A model generated the notes under the pieces. The model did not search any database, was not told where the DNA came from, and was given only the letters and a program-made list of their open reading frames with translations. DNA of 38,082 nucleotides, from assembly GCA_016201215.1 (NCBI GenBank), contig JACQDH010000069.1, positions 1 through 38,082 of the forward strand. Direction: 5' to 3'. This DNA is from Acidobacteriota bacterium (lineage in GTDB: Bacteria; Acidobacteriota; Terriglobia; Acidiferrales; UBA7541). The position numbers and the translations under genes were made by a program. This document shows, piece by piece, positions 7,837-14,949 of the stretch. Within the stretch, counting starts at the first letter, position 1. The number at the start of each line of letters is the position of its first letter.

Positions 7837-9501
7837 CTACTTCCGGTCTCCGGCCGAGGTCGCCGACTGGGCCGACGGCGCAGTCTGGGTTTCTGCCTCT
7901 CGCAGCACCCGCCGCAGGAGTTTGCCGGTGGCCGTGCGCGGCAATTCTTTCACCAGGGCCACTTCGCGCGGCAACTTGTACCTGGCGATTTTGTCCTTGC
8001 AGTATTCGATGAGCTCCTCGGAGGTGGCGGTCACACCGGGCTTGAGCACGACGAAGGCCTTGGCGATCTGCCCGCGCACCGGGTCGGGCACGCCGATCAC
8101 GCCTACGTCCGCGACGCCGGGGTGCGTGGCCAAGGTCATCTCGATTTCCTCCGGCCCGATGCGGTAGGCCGAGCTTTTGATGATGTCATCCTCGCGGGAG
8201 ACGAACCAGAAGTAGCCTTCCGGGTCGGCATACACGAAGTCACCGGCGCGGTTCCAGCCATCCGCAGTGACGGCGTGCCTCTGCTTGTCGACGTCGCGCC
8301 AATAGAGTGTGCCGGTCGGCCCACGAGCCAGGAACCGGCCAATCTCGCCCGGCGCCGCTTCCTTGCCGTCTTCGTTTACCGCCTTGATTTCGTAGCCCGG
8401 CACGGCCTGGCCGAAGGAGCCCGGCTGGGCATGATCCTTGACCACATTCGAGACGAAGACGTACATCATCTCGGTCGTGCCCAAGCCCTCGAAGATCTCC
8501 AGGCCGAACTTCTCTTTCCAGGCGTGGTAGGTCGCCGCGGTCAGGCTCTCGCCGCCGCCGGTGCAGACCCGCAGGCTGCTCAGATCGTATTTCTTTTCCG
8601 CGTCGGGCAACTGCAGCATCTTGCGGTAGGCCGTGGGGGCAAGCGAGAGCACGGTGATGCGATGTTTCTGGATGGTCTCGAACATCTTATCCGGCTCAAA
8701 CTTGGCGATGAGCGAGGCGGCTGCGCCGAAGCGGAAGGGGATCGTGGTGAACGTCGAATAGCCCGCGCCAAAAGCCAGAGGCGCCGAACCGCCGATGATG
8801 TCGTTGTCGGTGACCTTCCAACCGTACTTGCCGAAAGAGTCCGGCACAATCAGCGTCTCTTCGACCAGGTGGGCGGTGCCCTTGGGCCGGCCGGTCGTGC
8901 CGGAGGTGTACAGCAACACGGCCACGTCTTCGCGCCCCCGGCGCACCGGGGCGAGCGTCGGCCCGCCGGATTGCACCAGTTCGCTGTAGAGCAGGTAGCC
9001 CTTGGACTTGAGTGCGGCCGGGTCGCCGCCGACGACAATGATGTGCTTGACGGTTTTCAGATTCTCGCGCGCGGCTTCGAGTTCAGCCAGGAGTGCGGTG
9101 TGGACGACGATGGCCACCGCTTCAGCGTCGTTGGCGACGTGGGCAATTTCAGCGCGGGAGAACAGCGGGGAAATGGGAGTGAAGATCCCGCCCAACTTGA
9201 GGACCGCAAAGTTGGCGACCAACGCAGGCGGGATGCTCGGGGTCCGCAGAAGAACCCGGTCGCCCTCTTTGATCCCCAGCTCCCGCAACGCGTTCCCGAA
9301 TTTGTTGGCCTGGGCGAGAAGCTGGGCATAGGAGATGCGCTGGTCTTCAAAGAGCACAGCGGGGCGGTCGCCCCGACCGGCAGCGACAGGCTTTTCGAGC
9401 AATTCTTCGGTGGGGTTGAACCGCTCGGGATAGGCTGCGAATTCTGGCAGCTTGTAGATCCGCGTCGGCCAAAGGTCGCGCGGGGGTAGATAGTCGCTCA
9501 T
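7837..9501 (-). CDS. acyl-CoA synthetase of the benzoate-CoA ligase type (AMP-forming)
   Basis: The 554-residue enzyme belongs to the AMP-forming adenylate superfamily and would activate a carboxylic acid to its CoA thioester with ATP. All core motifs are present: the P-loop YTSGTTGRPKG (198-208), GTTE (341-344), the GWNRAGD aspartate region (415-421), the hinge around YRIGPEE, and the catalytic lysine in TATGKLLRR (Lys527). Its overall form (short N-terminus, LLEKP and GDRPAVLF openings) resembles benzoate- and 2-aminobenzoate-CoA ligases more than long-chain acyl ligases; this is judged from memory. A GAGG precedes the ATG, and a near-consensus promoter lies about 150 bases upstream. Substrate is unproven, but the CoA-transferase cluster next door fits a role in acid catabolism. 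Confidence 0.85.
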   Translation of the reverse strand: MSDYLPPRDLWPTRIYKLPEFAAYPERFNPTEELLEKPVAAGRGDRPAVLFEDQRISYAQLLAQANKFGNALRELGIKEGDRVLLRTPSIPPALVANFAVLKLGGIFTPISPLFSRAEIAHVANDAEAVAIVVHTALLAELEAARENLKTVKHIIVVGGDPAALKSKGYLLYSELVQSGGPTLAPVRRGREDVAVLLYTSGTTGRPKGTAHLVEETLIVPDSFGKYGWKVTDNDIIGGSAPLAFGAGYSTFTTIPFRFGAAASLIAKFEPDKMFETIQKHRITVLSLAPTAYRKMLQLPDAEKKYDLSSLRVCTGGGESLTAATYHAWKEKFGLEIFEGLGTTEMMYVFVSNVVKDHAQPGSFGQAVPGYEIKAVNEDGKEAAPGEIGRFLARGPTGTLYWRDVDKQRHAVTADGWNRAGDFVYADPEGYFWFVSREDDIIKSSAYRIGPEEIEMTLATHPGVADVGVIGVPDPVRGQIAKAFVVLKPGVTATSEELIEYCKDKIARYKLPREVALVKELPRTATGKLLRRVLREAETQTAPSAQSATSAGDRK

Positions 9502-9649
9502 GTCAACCTCGTTAAAGCCCTCGACGTTGGAACGCCGTGCACGGCGTCAGCCAAGAGTTCCCAGGCTATGTTGGACTTGATTCAGCCCTCCCCTTGGCGT
9601 CGGTGCGCACAGGTGTAGCCCGTGGGGCGCGGTTTCTCGATTAGAGATG

Positions 9650-9678
9650 GCTATATTCCTGTCCTTGCTATTTGTCAA
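9650..9678 (-). promoter_or_regulatory. strong sigma70-type promoter of the acyl-CoA ligase
   Basis: On the minus strand TTGACA (9673-9678) and TATAGC (9650-9655) are exactly 17 bases apart. The start site would be near 9643, giving a leader of about 140 bases before the ligase ATG. The sequence CTTGACAAAT at its upstream end is repeated exactly in the promoter of the CoA-transferase cluster. Confidence 0.65.
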
Positions 9679-9796
9679 GACCCATTCTGCCGCGCTTCGG
9701 GTGCCTGCTGATACGGGTCTCCGGAGAAGACAGAAACGGTCTGCAGACGGCTCCATGCGGCGCTATGGGATAGCAATGCGTTCTCTTCCTTCAGAG

Positions 9797-10120
9797 TCAT
9801 CCGTGGGGCACGCCCCAAAGGAGTATTTCCAGGGGCACGTCCGCGGAGATCCAAGGGGCGCGTTTCTCTAGCTCTTCGAGTTTTTCCTTAAGCTGCTGCA
9901 CGCGGTCCCCGAGATCTTCGTTTCCAGGAGCGGCTCGAAGGGCCGCCTCCGCATCACGCAGGGCCACCCGGATCTCCAGGTGCTCCTTCTCCACCTGCTG
10001 GGCTTCTCTGCGGAAGGTCTGCCACTCTTCCAGCTCCTCCAGGTCGTCATAGAACCACATCACGTCCATGACATTCTCCTGACTGACTTCGAGCATCTCC
10101 GGGACGAGGCTACCGCTCAC
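9797..10120 (-). CDS. small coiled-coil protein, function unknown
   Basis: The 107-residue protein starts with GTG overlapping the stop of the upstream MBL-TPR gene (GTGA), a sign of translational coupling. The N-terminal part is acidic and aromatic (MDVMWFYDDLEELEEW). Residues about 35-90 form two predicted helices of heptad character (QQVEKEHLEIRVALRDAEAA and QQLKEKLEELEK), joined by a Gly/Asn turn. No catalytic or metal motif is visible. I do not recognise the family. Coupling to the MBL-TPR protein suggests a partner or regulator of it. It is the last gene before the ligase promoter. Confidence 0.65.
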   Translation of the reverse strand: MSGSLVPEMLEVSQENVMDVMWFYDDLEELEEWQTFRREAQQVEKEHLEIRVALRDAEAALRAAPGNEDLGDRVQQLKEKLEELEKRAPWISADVPLEILLWGVPHG

Positions 10121-11316
10121 TGCTCAGCGGGAGCGTTCTTTTTCTTCTGTAACTCCTCCTTGAATCTTCCCACAAACTCGGTTCGGAACTGCTCGATTTC
10201 CATGGCCTCGTCATAGTTCCCCGCGAGGTAGAGGGCCATGCCTTTATACATCAGCGCGTCCCTTGTAGCGGGCTTGATTCGCAACGCCTCGTCGAAGAGT
10301 TTGATGCCTTCATCATACTTGCCCATCCCCATCAGCGCATATCCCCTGCCGATGAGAGGGAAAACATCATCGTTTTCCGGTGCCTGGAGTTCGCCCATTT
10401 GATCCAGGACTTCCAGGGCCTCCTGAAACCGCCCGAGATCATTGAGGCAGAGAGCCTTCAACTCCCGAGCCTCGAAGTTCTCCGGATGGCAGGCTATCTC
10501 CTTGTCACTGCAAAATACAGCTTCCTCCAGAAGCCCCTTCTCAACCAGGGCCTTCGCCCCGGCCAACCACGGCGTCTTGTCTTTGACCCCGATGATTTTC
10601 AGGAGCAAGCTTTCGTAAGTCTGTTCGATGACCCGTCTGCCCGCCACAGCTACGGGCAGGCCGTGGCCGGGTAACACGTTTTCAATGTCCATCTTGAGCA
10701 ATGCTTTCACACCGAACAGGTAGTGGTCCAGTCTCCCCCCGGCATTTTTGTCCGGCTCAGCCATCGCGTGAGGTAAGACGATGTCGTCAGTAAAAGCCGT
10801 TTTGGTTGGGGCGTGATAGAGGCATATGCCGTCGATGGTATGCCCAGGCGTATGGATCACTTCCCACTCGAAGCCACTGAGTTCAAGGGTTTCTCCACCT
10901 CTCACTTGGCTGACGCGCGAGCCCAACTGTGTCGCCATCTCCTTAAACTCACGGGGACCTGCTTCATGGTGAATCAACTCAAAGCCTCCGCTCTCGAGGA
11001 CACGCGGATACGCTCTTAGGAGTTCGAATGCCCCCATGGCATGGTCGAGGTGGCCGTGAGTGAGGACGATCTTCCGAATGTCCGCAGGTTGGAACCCGAG
11101 TTTCCAAAGCTCCATGAATGCGGTGTAGTCGTTGCCGGGATCTACGACGGTCAGATAGTCTCCCGTGAGCACATACATGTTGGAGGAAAACTCGTATCCC
11201 CGCAGGAAGAGGATTTTTTCAAAGAATGTAGTCGCGGTGTCGAAAAGTCCCGCTAGAGTCTGCCAGCCTGGGTGCGCAGACTCTCCCTCTTGATCGACTT
11301 CGCCTGGGTTGGTCAT
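10117..11316 (-). CDS. MBL-fold hydrolase fused to C-terminal TPR repeats
   Basis: I start this at the ATG 11314-11316, with GGGGGAG just upstream; earlier in-frame starts overlap the zinc-ribbon gene. Residues about 40-260 are an MBL domain with THGHLDHAMG (86-95), HTPGHTIDG, FTDDIVLP and LPGHG, giving a complete set of metal ligands. From about residue 270 there are about three TPR-like helical repeats (LVEKGLLEEAVFCSDKEIA, ALCLNDLGRFQEALEVLDQM, GYALMGMGKYDEGIKLFDEAL, GMALYLAGNYDEAM). TPRs bind proteins, so the hydrolase is probably docked onto a partner. It lies between a zinc-ribbon protein and a translationally coupled coiled-coil protein. The substrate is unknown; thioester hydrolysis is one reasonable guess beside CoA-transferases. 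Confidence 0.8.
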   Translation of the reverse strand: MTNPGEVDQEGESAHPGWQTLAGLFDTATTFFEKILFLRGYEFSSNMYVLTGDYLTVVDPGNDYTAFMELWKLGFQPADIRKIVLTHGHLDHAMGAFELLRAYPRVLESGGFELIHHEAGPREFKEMATQLGSRVSQVRGGETLELSGFEWEVIHTPGHTIDGICLYHAPTKTAFTDDIVLPHAMAEPDKNAGGRLDHYLFGVKALLKMDIENVLPGHGLPVAVAGRRVIEQTYESLLLKIIGVKDKTPWLAGAKALVEKGLLEEAVFCSDKEIACHPENFEARELKALCLNDLGRFQEALEVLDQMGELQAPENDDVFPLIGRGYALMGMGKYDEGIKLFDEALRIKPATRDALMYKGMALYLAGNYDEAMEIEQFRTEFVGRFKEELQKKKNAPAEQ

Positions 11317-11363
11317 AGTCTCTCCCCCAGCCTCATGCGGCATTCTTACACCGCCCCGCCGGC

Positions 11364-11621
11364 CTAGGATGCGGTGGCGACTTTTCTGCCGCACCGAGCG
11401 CAGACGTACTCTTTTTCCTCGGCCTGTTTGGCCGATATAGGATCTATGAAGCCCCTTCTCATCGTGACCTCCTCCGCGACCTTCATACAGCCTCGGCAAA
11501 CGGCTTCTTTGTCAATCCAAACCCCTACCGGCGGCTTGTCTCCGATCTCCGGACTGATGAATAGCGGGGACGTCCAATGTTGAACATCCTCTGGTGGCTT
11601 CTCTTCTTTCATTTCTGTCAT
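11364..11621 (-). CDS. small double-CxxC (zinc-ribbon-like) protein
   Basis: The 85-residue protein has CRGC in the middle and CARCGRK near its C-terminus, a four-cysteine arrangement suited to one zinc ion. The first 35 residues are acidic and proline-rich (EEKPPEDVQHW). It lies just downstream of the intrinsic terminator at 11700-11740. A poor promoter candidate (TTGCGT, 17 bases, CATAAA on the minus strand, 11666-11694) could start a new transcript here. It is followed by the MBL-TPR gene after 47 bases. I do not recognise a family beyond a zinc ribbon. Confidence 0.6.
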   Translation of the reverse strand: MTEMKEEKPPEDVQHWTSPLFISPEIGDKPPVGVWIDKEAVCRGCMKVAEEVTMRRGFIDPISAKQAEEKEYVCARCGRKVATAS

Positions 11622-11699
11622 TCTCAGTGATCTTCCCTTTGGAGATAGGAGCCGTACCTTTGACTTTTATGTTACCCCGATTCCGCGGACGCAACCAAT

Positions 11700-11740
11700 A
11701 AAAACCCCCTCCCCTGCCCAAAAGGAACCAGGAGAGGGGG
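11700..11740 (-). terminator. rho-independent terminator at the end of the CoA-transferase operon
   Basis: On the minus strand the arm CCCCCTCTCCTG (11740-11729) pairs with CAGGGGAGGGGG (11716-11705) over 12 positions with one mismatch. The loop is 12 bases and is followed at once by TTTTTATTGG (from 11704). It sits about 100 bases after the stop of the gene at 11838. It should end or attenuate transcription before the zinc-ribbon / MBL-TPR / coiled-coil trio. Confidence 0.8.
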
Positions 11741-11837
11741 CTGGACTCGATTCGCTCCCCGCCGTCTCAACCTTCTCTCTCACGGGGAGGCAAGGCGAAG
11801 GGTCGGGGCTGACGATGGAGAGGGCTCTAACAGTATG

Positions 11838-12257
11838 CTACGCGATGTAGCCCACTTTGTAGTCGAGCTTCATTTTCTCCTCGGGCCACCACTTGGCGCT
11901 CATCTGCTCCTTGCCGGGATACACGTCTTTCCCGCTAATCTTCTCAACGACGAGCTCCAAGAAGTGAAACGCCGAGAGCTTGAACTTCGTTATTGCCTCA
12001 GGCGGCAGCAAGACTGCAAGCCCCGACTCCTTGGATACCTTCCATTCGAAGGCTTCATTCGGGGATGCGGTCTTCTTCGCCTCACCATCGTAGACCGACA
12101 GTAGCTTCCCCGAAACGGTATCCCCGGGCTTCACCTTGTATTCGTCGTACAATTCGTCCGAGATGTGCCACCACAGGCATCGATCCCCCGTCTTTACGTA
12201 TCCCTTCACGAGAACGGGGTCATAGCCGCAGACACCCACACGGCATTTCTCAGGCAT
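11838..12257 (-). CDS. small protein of unknown function in CoA-transferase operon (139 aa)
   Basis: The start ATG 12255-12257 is fixed by AAAAGGAGGGTAG just upstream; the frame extends further but overlaps the previous gene. The 139-residue protein opens with CRVGVCGYDP, has a third cysteine in GDRCLWWHIS, then KVKPGDTVSGKLLSVYDGE, which reads like a small beta-barrel. A hydrophobic stretch follows (SGLAVLLPPEAITKF), then AFHFLELVVEKI. It is rich in tryptophan and lysine. I do not recognise the family. It is the last gene before the terminator at 11700-11740, with a 23-base gap to the helical protein upstream. Confidence 0.7.
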   Translation of the reverse strand: MPEKCRVGVCGYDPVLVKGYVKTGDRCLWWHISDELYDEYKVKPGDTVSGKLLSVYDGEAKKTASPNEAFEWKVSKESGLAVLLPPEAITKFKLSAFHFLELVVEKISGKDVYPGKEQMSAKWWPEEKMKLDYKVGYIA

Positions 12258-12280
12258 TTCTACCCTCCTTTTGGCGGAAT

Positions 12281-12553
12281 CTACGTCACCCTCGCCTCTC
12301 CCAATGCCCTGCGAACCTCCTCGACCTGGTCGTAGCAAAAGTCGAGGAAGGCTTTGGCCTCAGATCCGCTGAGATACTCGCACTCGTACAACCTCTTGAC
12401 ATAGGGATAGACGTGGGTCTCGATCTCCTCCATGAATTCCTTGGCCAGGAACTCGCCTCCCCGTTCGGATGGTGCCGACCCGAGATAATCCTTCTTCCAC
12501 GTGACCACCATCCCCTTGAGGAGCTCCAGTTCCTTTTGGACATTTTCCTCCAT
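12281..12553 (-). CDS. small helical protein of unknown function (90 aa)
   Basis: The ATG (12551-12553) follows the stop of the preceding cysteine-rich gene with a single base between them, so translation is probably coupled. The 90-residue protein looks all-helical and acidic: ENVQKELELLKGMVVTWKK, a glycine-containing turn, FLAKEFMEEIETHVYPYVKRL, and AFLDFCYDQVEEVRRAL. There are two isolated cysteines (YECEYL, DFCYD) and no metal motif. It has the look of a structural or assembly subunit, but this is inference. I do not recognise the family. Confidence 0.65.
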   Translation of the reverse strand: MEENVQKELELLKGMVVTWKKDYLGSAPSERGGEFLAKEFMEEIETHVYPYVKRLYECEYLSGSEAKAFLDFCYDQVEEVRRALGEARVT

Positions 12554-12554
12554 G

Positions 12555-12815
12555 CTAGAACTTCTTCGTCGAATAGACGCCCTTCTCAAAGGTGTAGCAC
12601 TTCTTGACGACGTTGAAATCCGTCACACACCAGTAGAACGGCCAGTGGATCATCGTGCACCAGCCGATGGTGTCGGTGGGCGGAAACTTGGAGCCCTTCA
12701 GCACCGGCTTGAAGTGCTTGCAATCCCAACAGATATGTCCGCTGTCCCGACTATACTGGGGGACAAGCACCGTCGCCAGGAATTCCGCAGGCGTCAATTG
12801 TTTTGCATCGGCCAT
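12555..12815 (-). CDS. small cysteine-rich protein with a GRE-small-subunit-like Cys pattern
   Basis: The start ATG 12813-12815 is supported by AAGGAGGG five bases upstream. A Lys/Pro/Ala-rich extension of about 35 residues would result from the ATG at 12918-12920, which also has GAGGAGG; I prefer the shorter form. The 86-residue protein contains CWDCKHFKP, then GWCTM, then WCV and KKCYTFEKG. The order CxxCKxF ... GxCT ... C ... CxxF resembles the Fe-S-binding small subunits of some glycyl-radical enzymes (4-hydroxyphenylacetate decarboxylase, benzylsuccinate synthase), recalled from memory. No glycyl-radical catalytic subunit is in the window. A [4Fe-4S] or zinc site is likely from the cysteines; the function is not known. 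Confidence 0.65.
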   Translation of the reverse strand: MADAKQLTPAEFLATVLVPQYSRDSGHICWDCKHFKPVLKGSKFPPTDTIGWCTMIHWPFYWCVTDFNVVKKCYTFEKGVYSTKKF

Positions 12816-12940
12816 GTGGCCCTCCTTTCTCTTCTCAACAACGACCGGGGTGATTGGGGGTGGAGCCGCCTTCGCAGCCCGCCTAGACTTTCCCGGCCCT
12901 TTGCCTTTCGGCTTGGGCATCTCCTCCTCGGTCCTATCTT

Positions 12941-13426
12941 TCACCAATCCTTGAGTTTGCCACTCAACAGCTTCTTCTTGTACTCCTCATAGACCTCCGG
13001 AGAGAGCGCCTGGATATCCCACTTGTACGGGAATTGTCCCGCGATGCCGGCAGACGGCGGCTGCGGTCGCCATCCGCGCGTCGGACGGCCCCGGATGCTG
13101 AACTTCACCATGTCGGCCTTGCCCAGATAGATATGCCTGGGCAGGCACTGGTAGGGCCTAGTCCTGCCGCTGATACCCGGCAGATAGGCCCGGTAACCTT
13201 CCAGTGGCTTGTCCGCATAGAGGGGGCTCAAGTCTGGCTTCTCGCCGGGCTTCTCCTCCGGCCCCTTGTACATAAATCCCTGGATCATGTGGATGTAGTA
13301 AACGGTCCCACATTCGGCACAGTTGACCTTCCCTTCCCAGTTCCAGAAGCAGTAAGGGTCCAGGTAGTTCACCGTGTTACAGGTCTTTCCACCCACAGGC
13401 TTCTTGCACCAGATAATGTCACACAC
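12941..13426 (-). CDS. cysteine- and aromatic-rich protein of unknown function (161 aa)
   Basis: The GTG start (13424-13426) is fixed by AAAAGGAGGCAGC immediately upstream; the longer frame to 13585 has no ribosome-binding site and reads as intergenic. The 161-residue protein has about seven cysteines, mostly in the first 50 residues: CDIIWCKKP, KTCNTV, PYCFWNW, and a CAEC pair followed by GTVYYIHM. A proline-rich middle (EEKPGEKPDLSP) and a tail rich in Tyr, Trp and Lys follow. Four or more N-terminal cysteines suggest a metal or Fe-S site. I do not recognise the family. It lies between the second CoA-transferase subunit (134-base gap) and the other cysteine-rich small protein. Confidence 0.65.
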   Translation of the reverse strand: MCDIIWCKKPVGGKTCNTVNYLDPYCFWNWEGKVNCAECGTVYYIHMIQGFMYKGPEEKPGEKPDLSPLYADKPLEGYRAYLPGISGRTRPYQCLPRHIYLGKADMVKFSIRGRPTRGWRPQPPSAGIAGQFPYKWDIQALSPEVYEEYKKKLLSGKLKDW

Positions 13427-13560
13427 GGCGCTGCCTCCTTTTCGAGCATTCAGCCGGCAGCCGTCACGACACACAAAGCTCATCGCCGAGGGCTGATAAC
13501 TGAACGGTTGCTCCTTACGTATTGCTGAAAGCAAGTCGCTGAAAGCTGAACGCTTGCCCT

Positions 13561-14949
13561 CTAGATCCAGGCCTTGGCATACCACTCTTCAATCTTGCTG
13601 GTTGGGTAGCCAAGCAAGTCCCGGTAGATCGTTAGGTTGTCGGCGCCCACCGGCCGCCAGATCCAGTTCACCCTCCTGGGGGTCTTCGACAACATCCCCG
13701 CACTGTACCCAGCCTGTAGCAGCACATCGCCGAACAGTGGGTCGTCCAACCACCGGACGGTCCCCCGCTGCCGGTAGTGCTCGCTCTCGTAGACCTCGCG
13801 GTCATTCATCACCGGGGAAGCGAGGATGCCGGCATCGGTCAGAACCTTGGCGACCGCTGACCGGGACTTGTCCGCGGCCCACTTCTCCAGGGCCGTATAG
13901 ATGTCCACCTGGGCCATCGCCTCGACCCGGTCCTTGCACACCCTGTACTTCTCGTAGAGCTCTTTGCTCCGGATGACGCTGCACAGCTCCTTGAAGTCCG
14001 CGTCCTGGAAGGCCGAAACCATCACATACCGGGCGTCATGCTTGTCCTGCGGGTTCTCGGCATCGGGGAAGTCGGACTTGCCGCACAGGATCATCCCGTG
14101 GACGCAGAGCTGGGTGTCCCAGTTCCCCCACCGCTGGCGGACGATCCCGAACCGGCCGTAAAGCGGCACGGCATACTCGGTAAACCTGGTCGAAGTCTGC
14201 ACCTGGGAGAACTCGATCATGGTGCCGAGGCCGGTCTTCCGTCTCCAGTGGAGGGCCGCCAGGACCCCGTAGGCGATGAGGGTGCCGGAACCCCAGTCCA
14301 TGACCCAGTTCGAGGACTTTGTGCAGTGGCCGCCCATGAAGTCGTGCATCCCGGTGATGGACGCGAACCCGGCGTGGGCCTGCGCCAGGATGTCGTAGGA
14401 GCCCCCAAAGACCTTGGGGCCATAGCCAAAGCCGCCGCCCCATACATAGATGAACCTGGGGTTGATCTCCTGGAGGGTCCGGTAGCTCATCTTCCATCGG
14501 TCGAAGGTCCCGGGCCGGTAGAGTTCTGTGAGCCCGTCACTCTGCCGGACCAGGTTATAGAACACGTCCCGCATCTCGGGGATGTGGTAGTCCATCGACA
14601 GGTAATACTTGTTGAAGTTTGCGTTCATGAAGCCGAACCCGGTACCGGTCATCGGCCTAGTGTCGTGGAGGGGATAGAGGTAGGCCTCGTTGAACGGGGA
14701 GGTGTGCCGCATGGCGTCACCCATCCTTGGAATCTCGATCTTGATCACCTCGGCGCCGAGCTCCGCCAAATTACCCGCGGAGTGGGGCGTGAAGATGTAC
14801 ATGGTGCAGCTCAACCACCGGATCCCGTTCAGCGACACAGGCTTGGAACACTCGTTGCCCGGATCGAAGGCCTTGCGGCAGTACTCCTCGTAGGGTGCCT
14901 TCATCTCCTCCAGCTCTTCCTTGCTCTTGGGTCTGATCTCGCCCGCCAT
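13561..14949 (-). CDS. class III (CaiB/BaiF) CoA-transferase subunit
   Basis: The 462-residue protein is a family III CoA-transferase, the group that moves CoA between carboxylic acids through an Asp-thioester. Family marks include [34 protein letters not shown], the candidate catalytic Asp218 in WVMDWGSG just before [15 protein letters not shown], and the C-terminal YRQRGTV and RRVNW segments. It is about 60 residues longer than usual, through an N-terminal extension of about 40 residues plus insertions. Its ATG overlaps the TAA of the frame upstream (TAATG), and GGGGG precedes it. With the upstream gene it looks like a two-subunit enzyme such as benzylsuccinate CoA-transferase BbsEF. The substrate is unknown. 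Confidence 0.85.
   Translation of the reverse strand: MAGEIRPKSKEELEEMKAPYEEYCRKAFDPGNECSKPVSLNGIRWLSCTMYIFTPHSAGNLAELGAEVIKIEIPRMGDAMRHTSPFNEAYLYPLHDTRPMTGTGFGFMNANFNKYYLSMDYHIPEMRDVFYNLVRQSDGLTELYRPGTFDRWKMSYRTLQEINPRFIYVWGGGFGYGPKVFGGSYDILAQAHAGFASITGMHDFMGGHCTKSSNWVMDWGSGTLIAYGVLAALHWRRKTGLGTMIEFSQVQTSTRFTEYAVPLYGRFGIVRQRWGNWDTQLCVHGMILCGKSDFPDAENPQDKHDARYVMVSAFQDADFKELCSVIRSKELYEKYRVCKDRVEAMAQVDIYTALEKWAADKSRSAVAKVLTDAGILASPVMNDREVYESEHYRQRGTVRWLDDPLFGDVLLQAGYSAGMLSKTPRRVNWIWRPVGADNLTIYRDLLGYPTSKIEEWYAKAWI

Noticed and set aside
10117-11499. Longer start of the MBL-TPR gene
   Set aside because: The extension overlaps the zinc-ribbon gene and reads as basic low-complexity sequence; the ATG at 11316 has a good ribosome-binding site.
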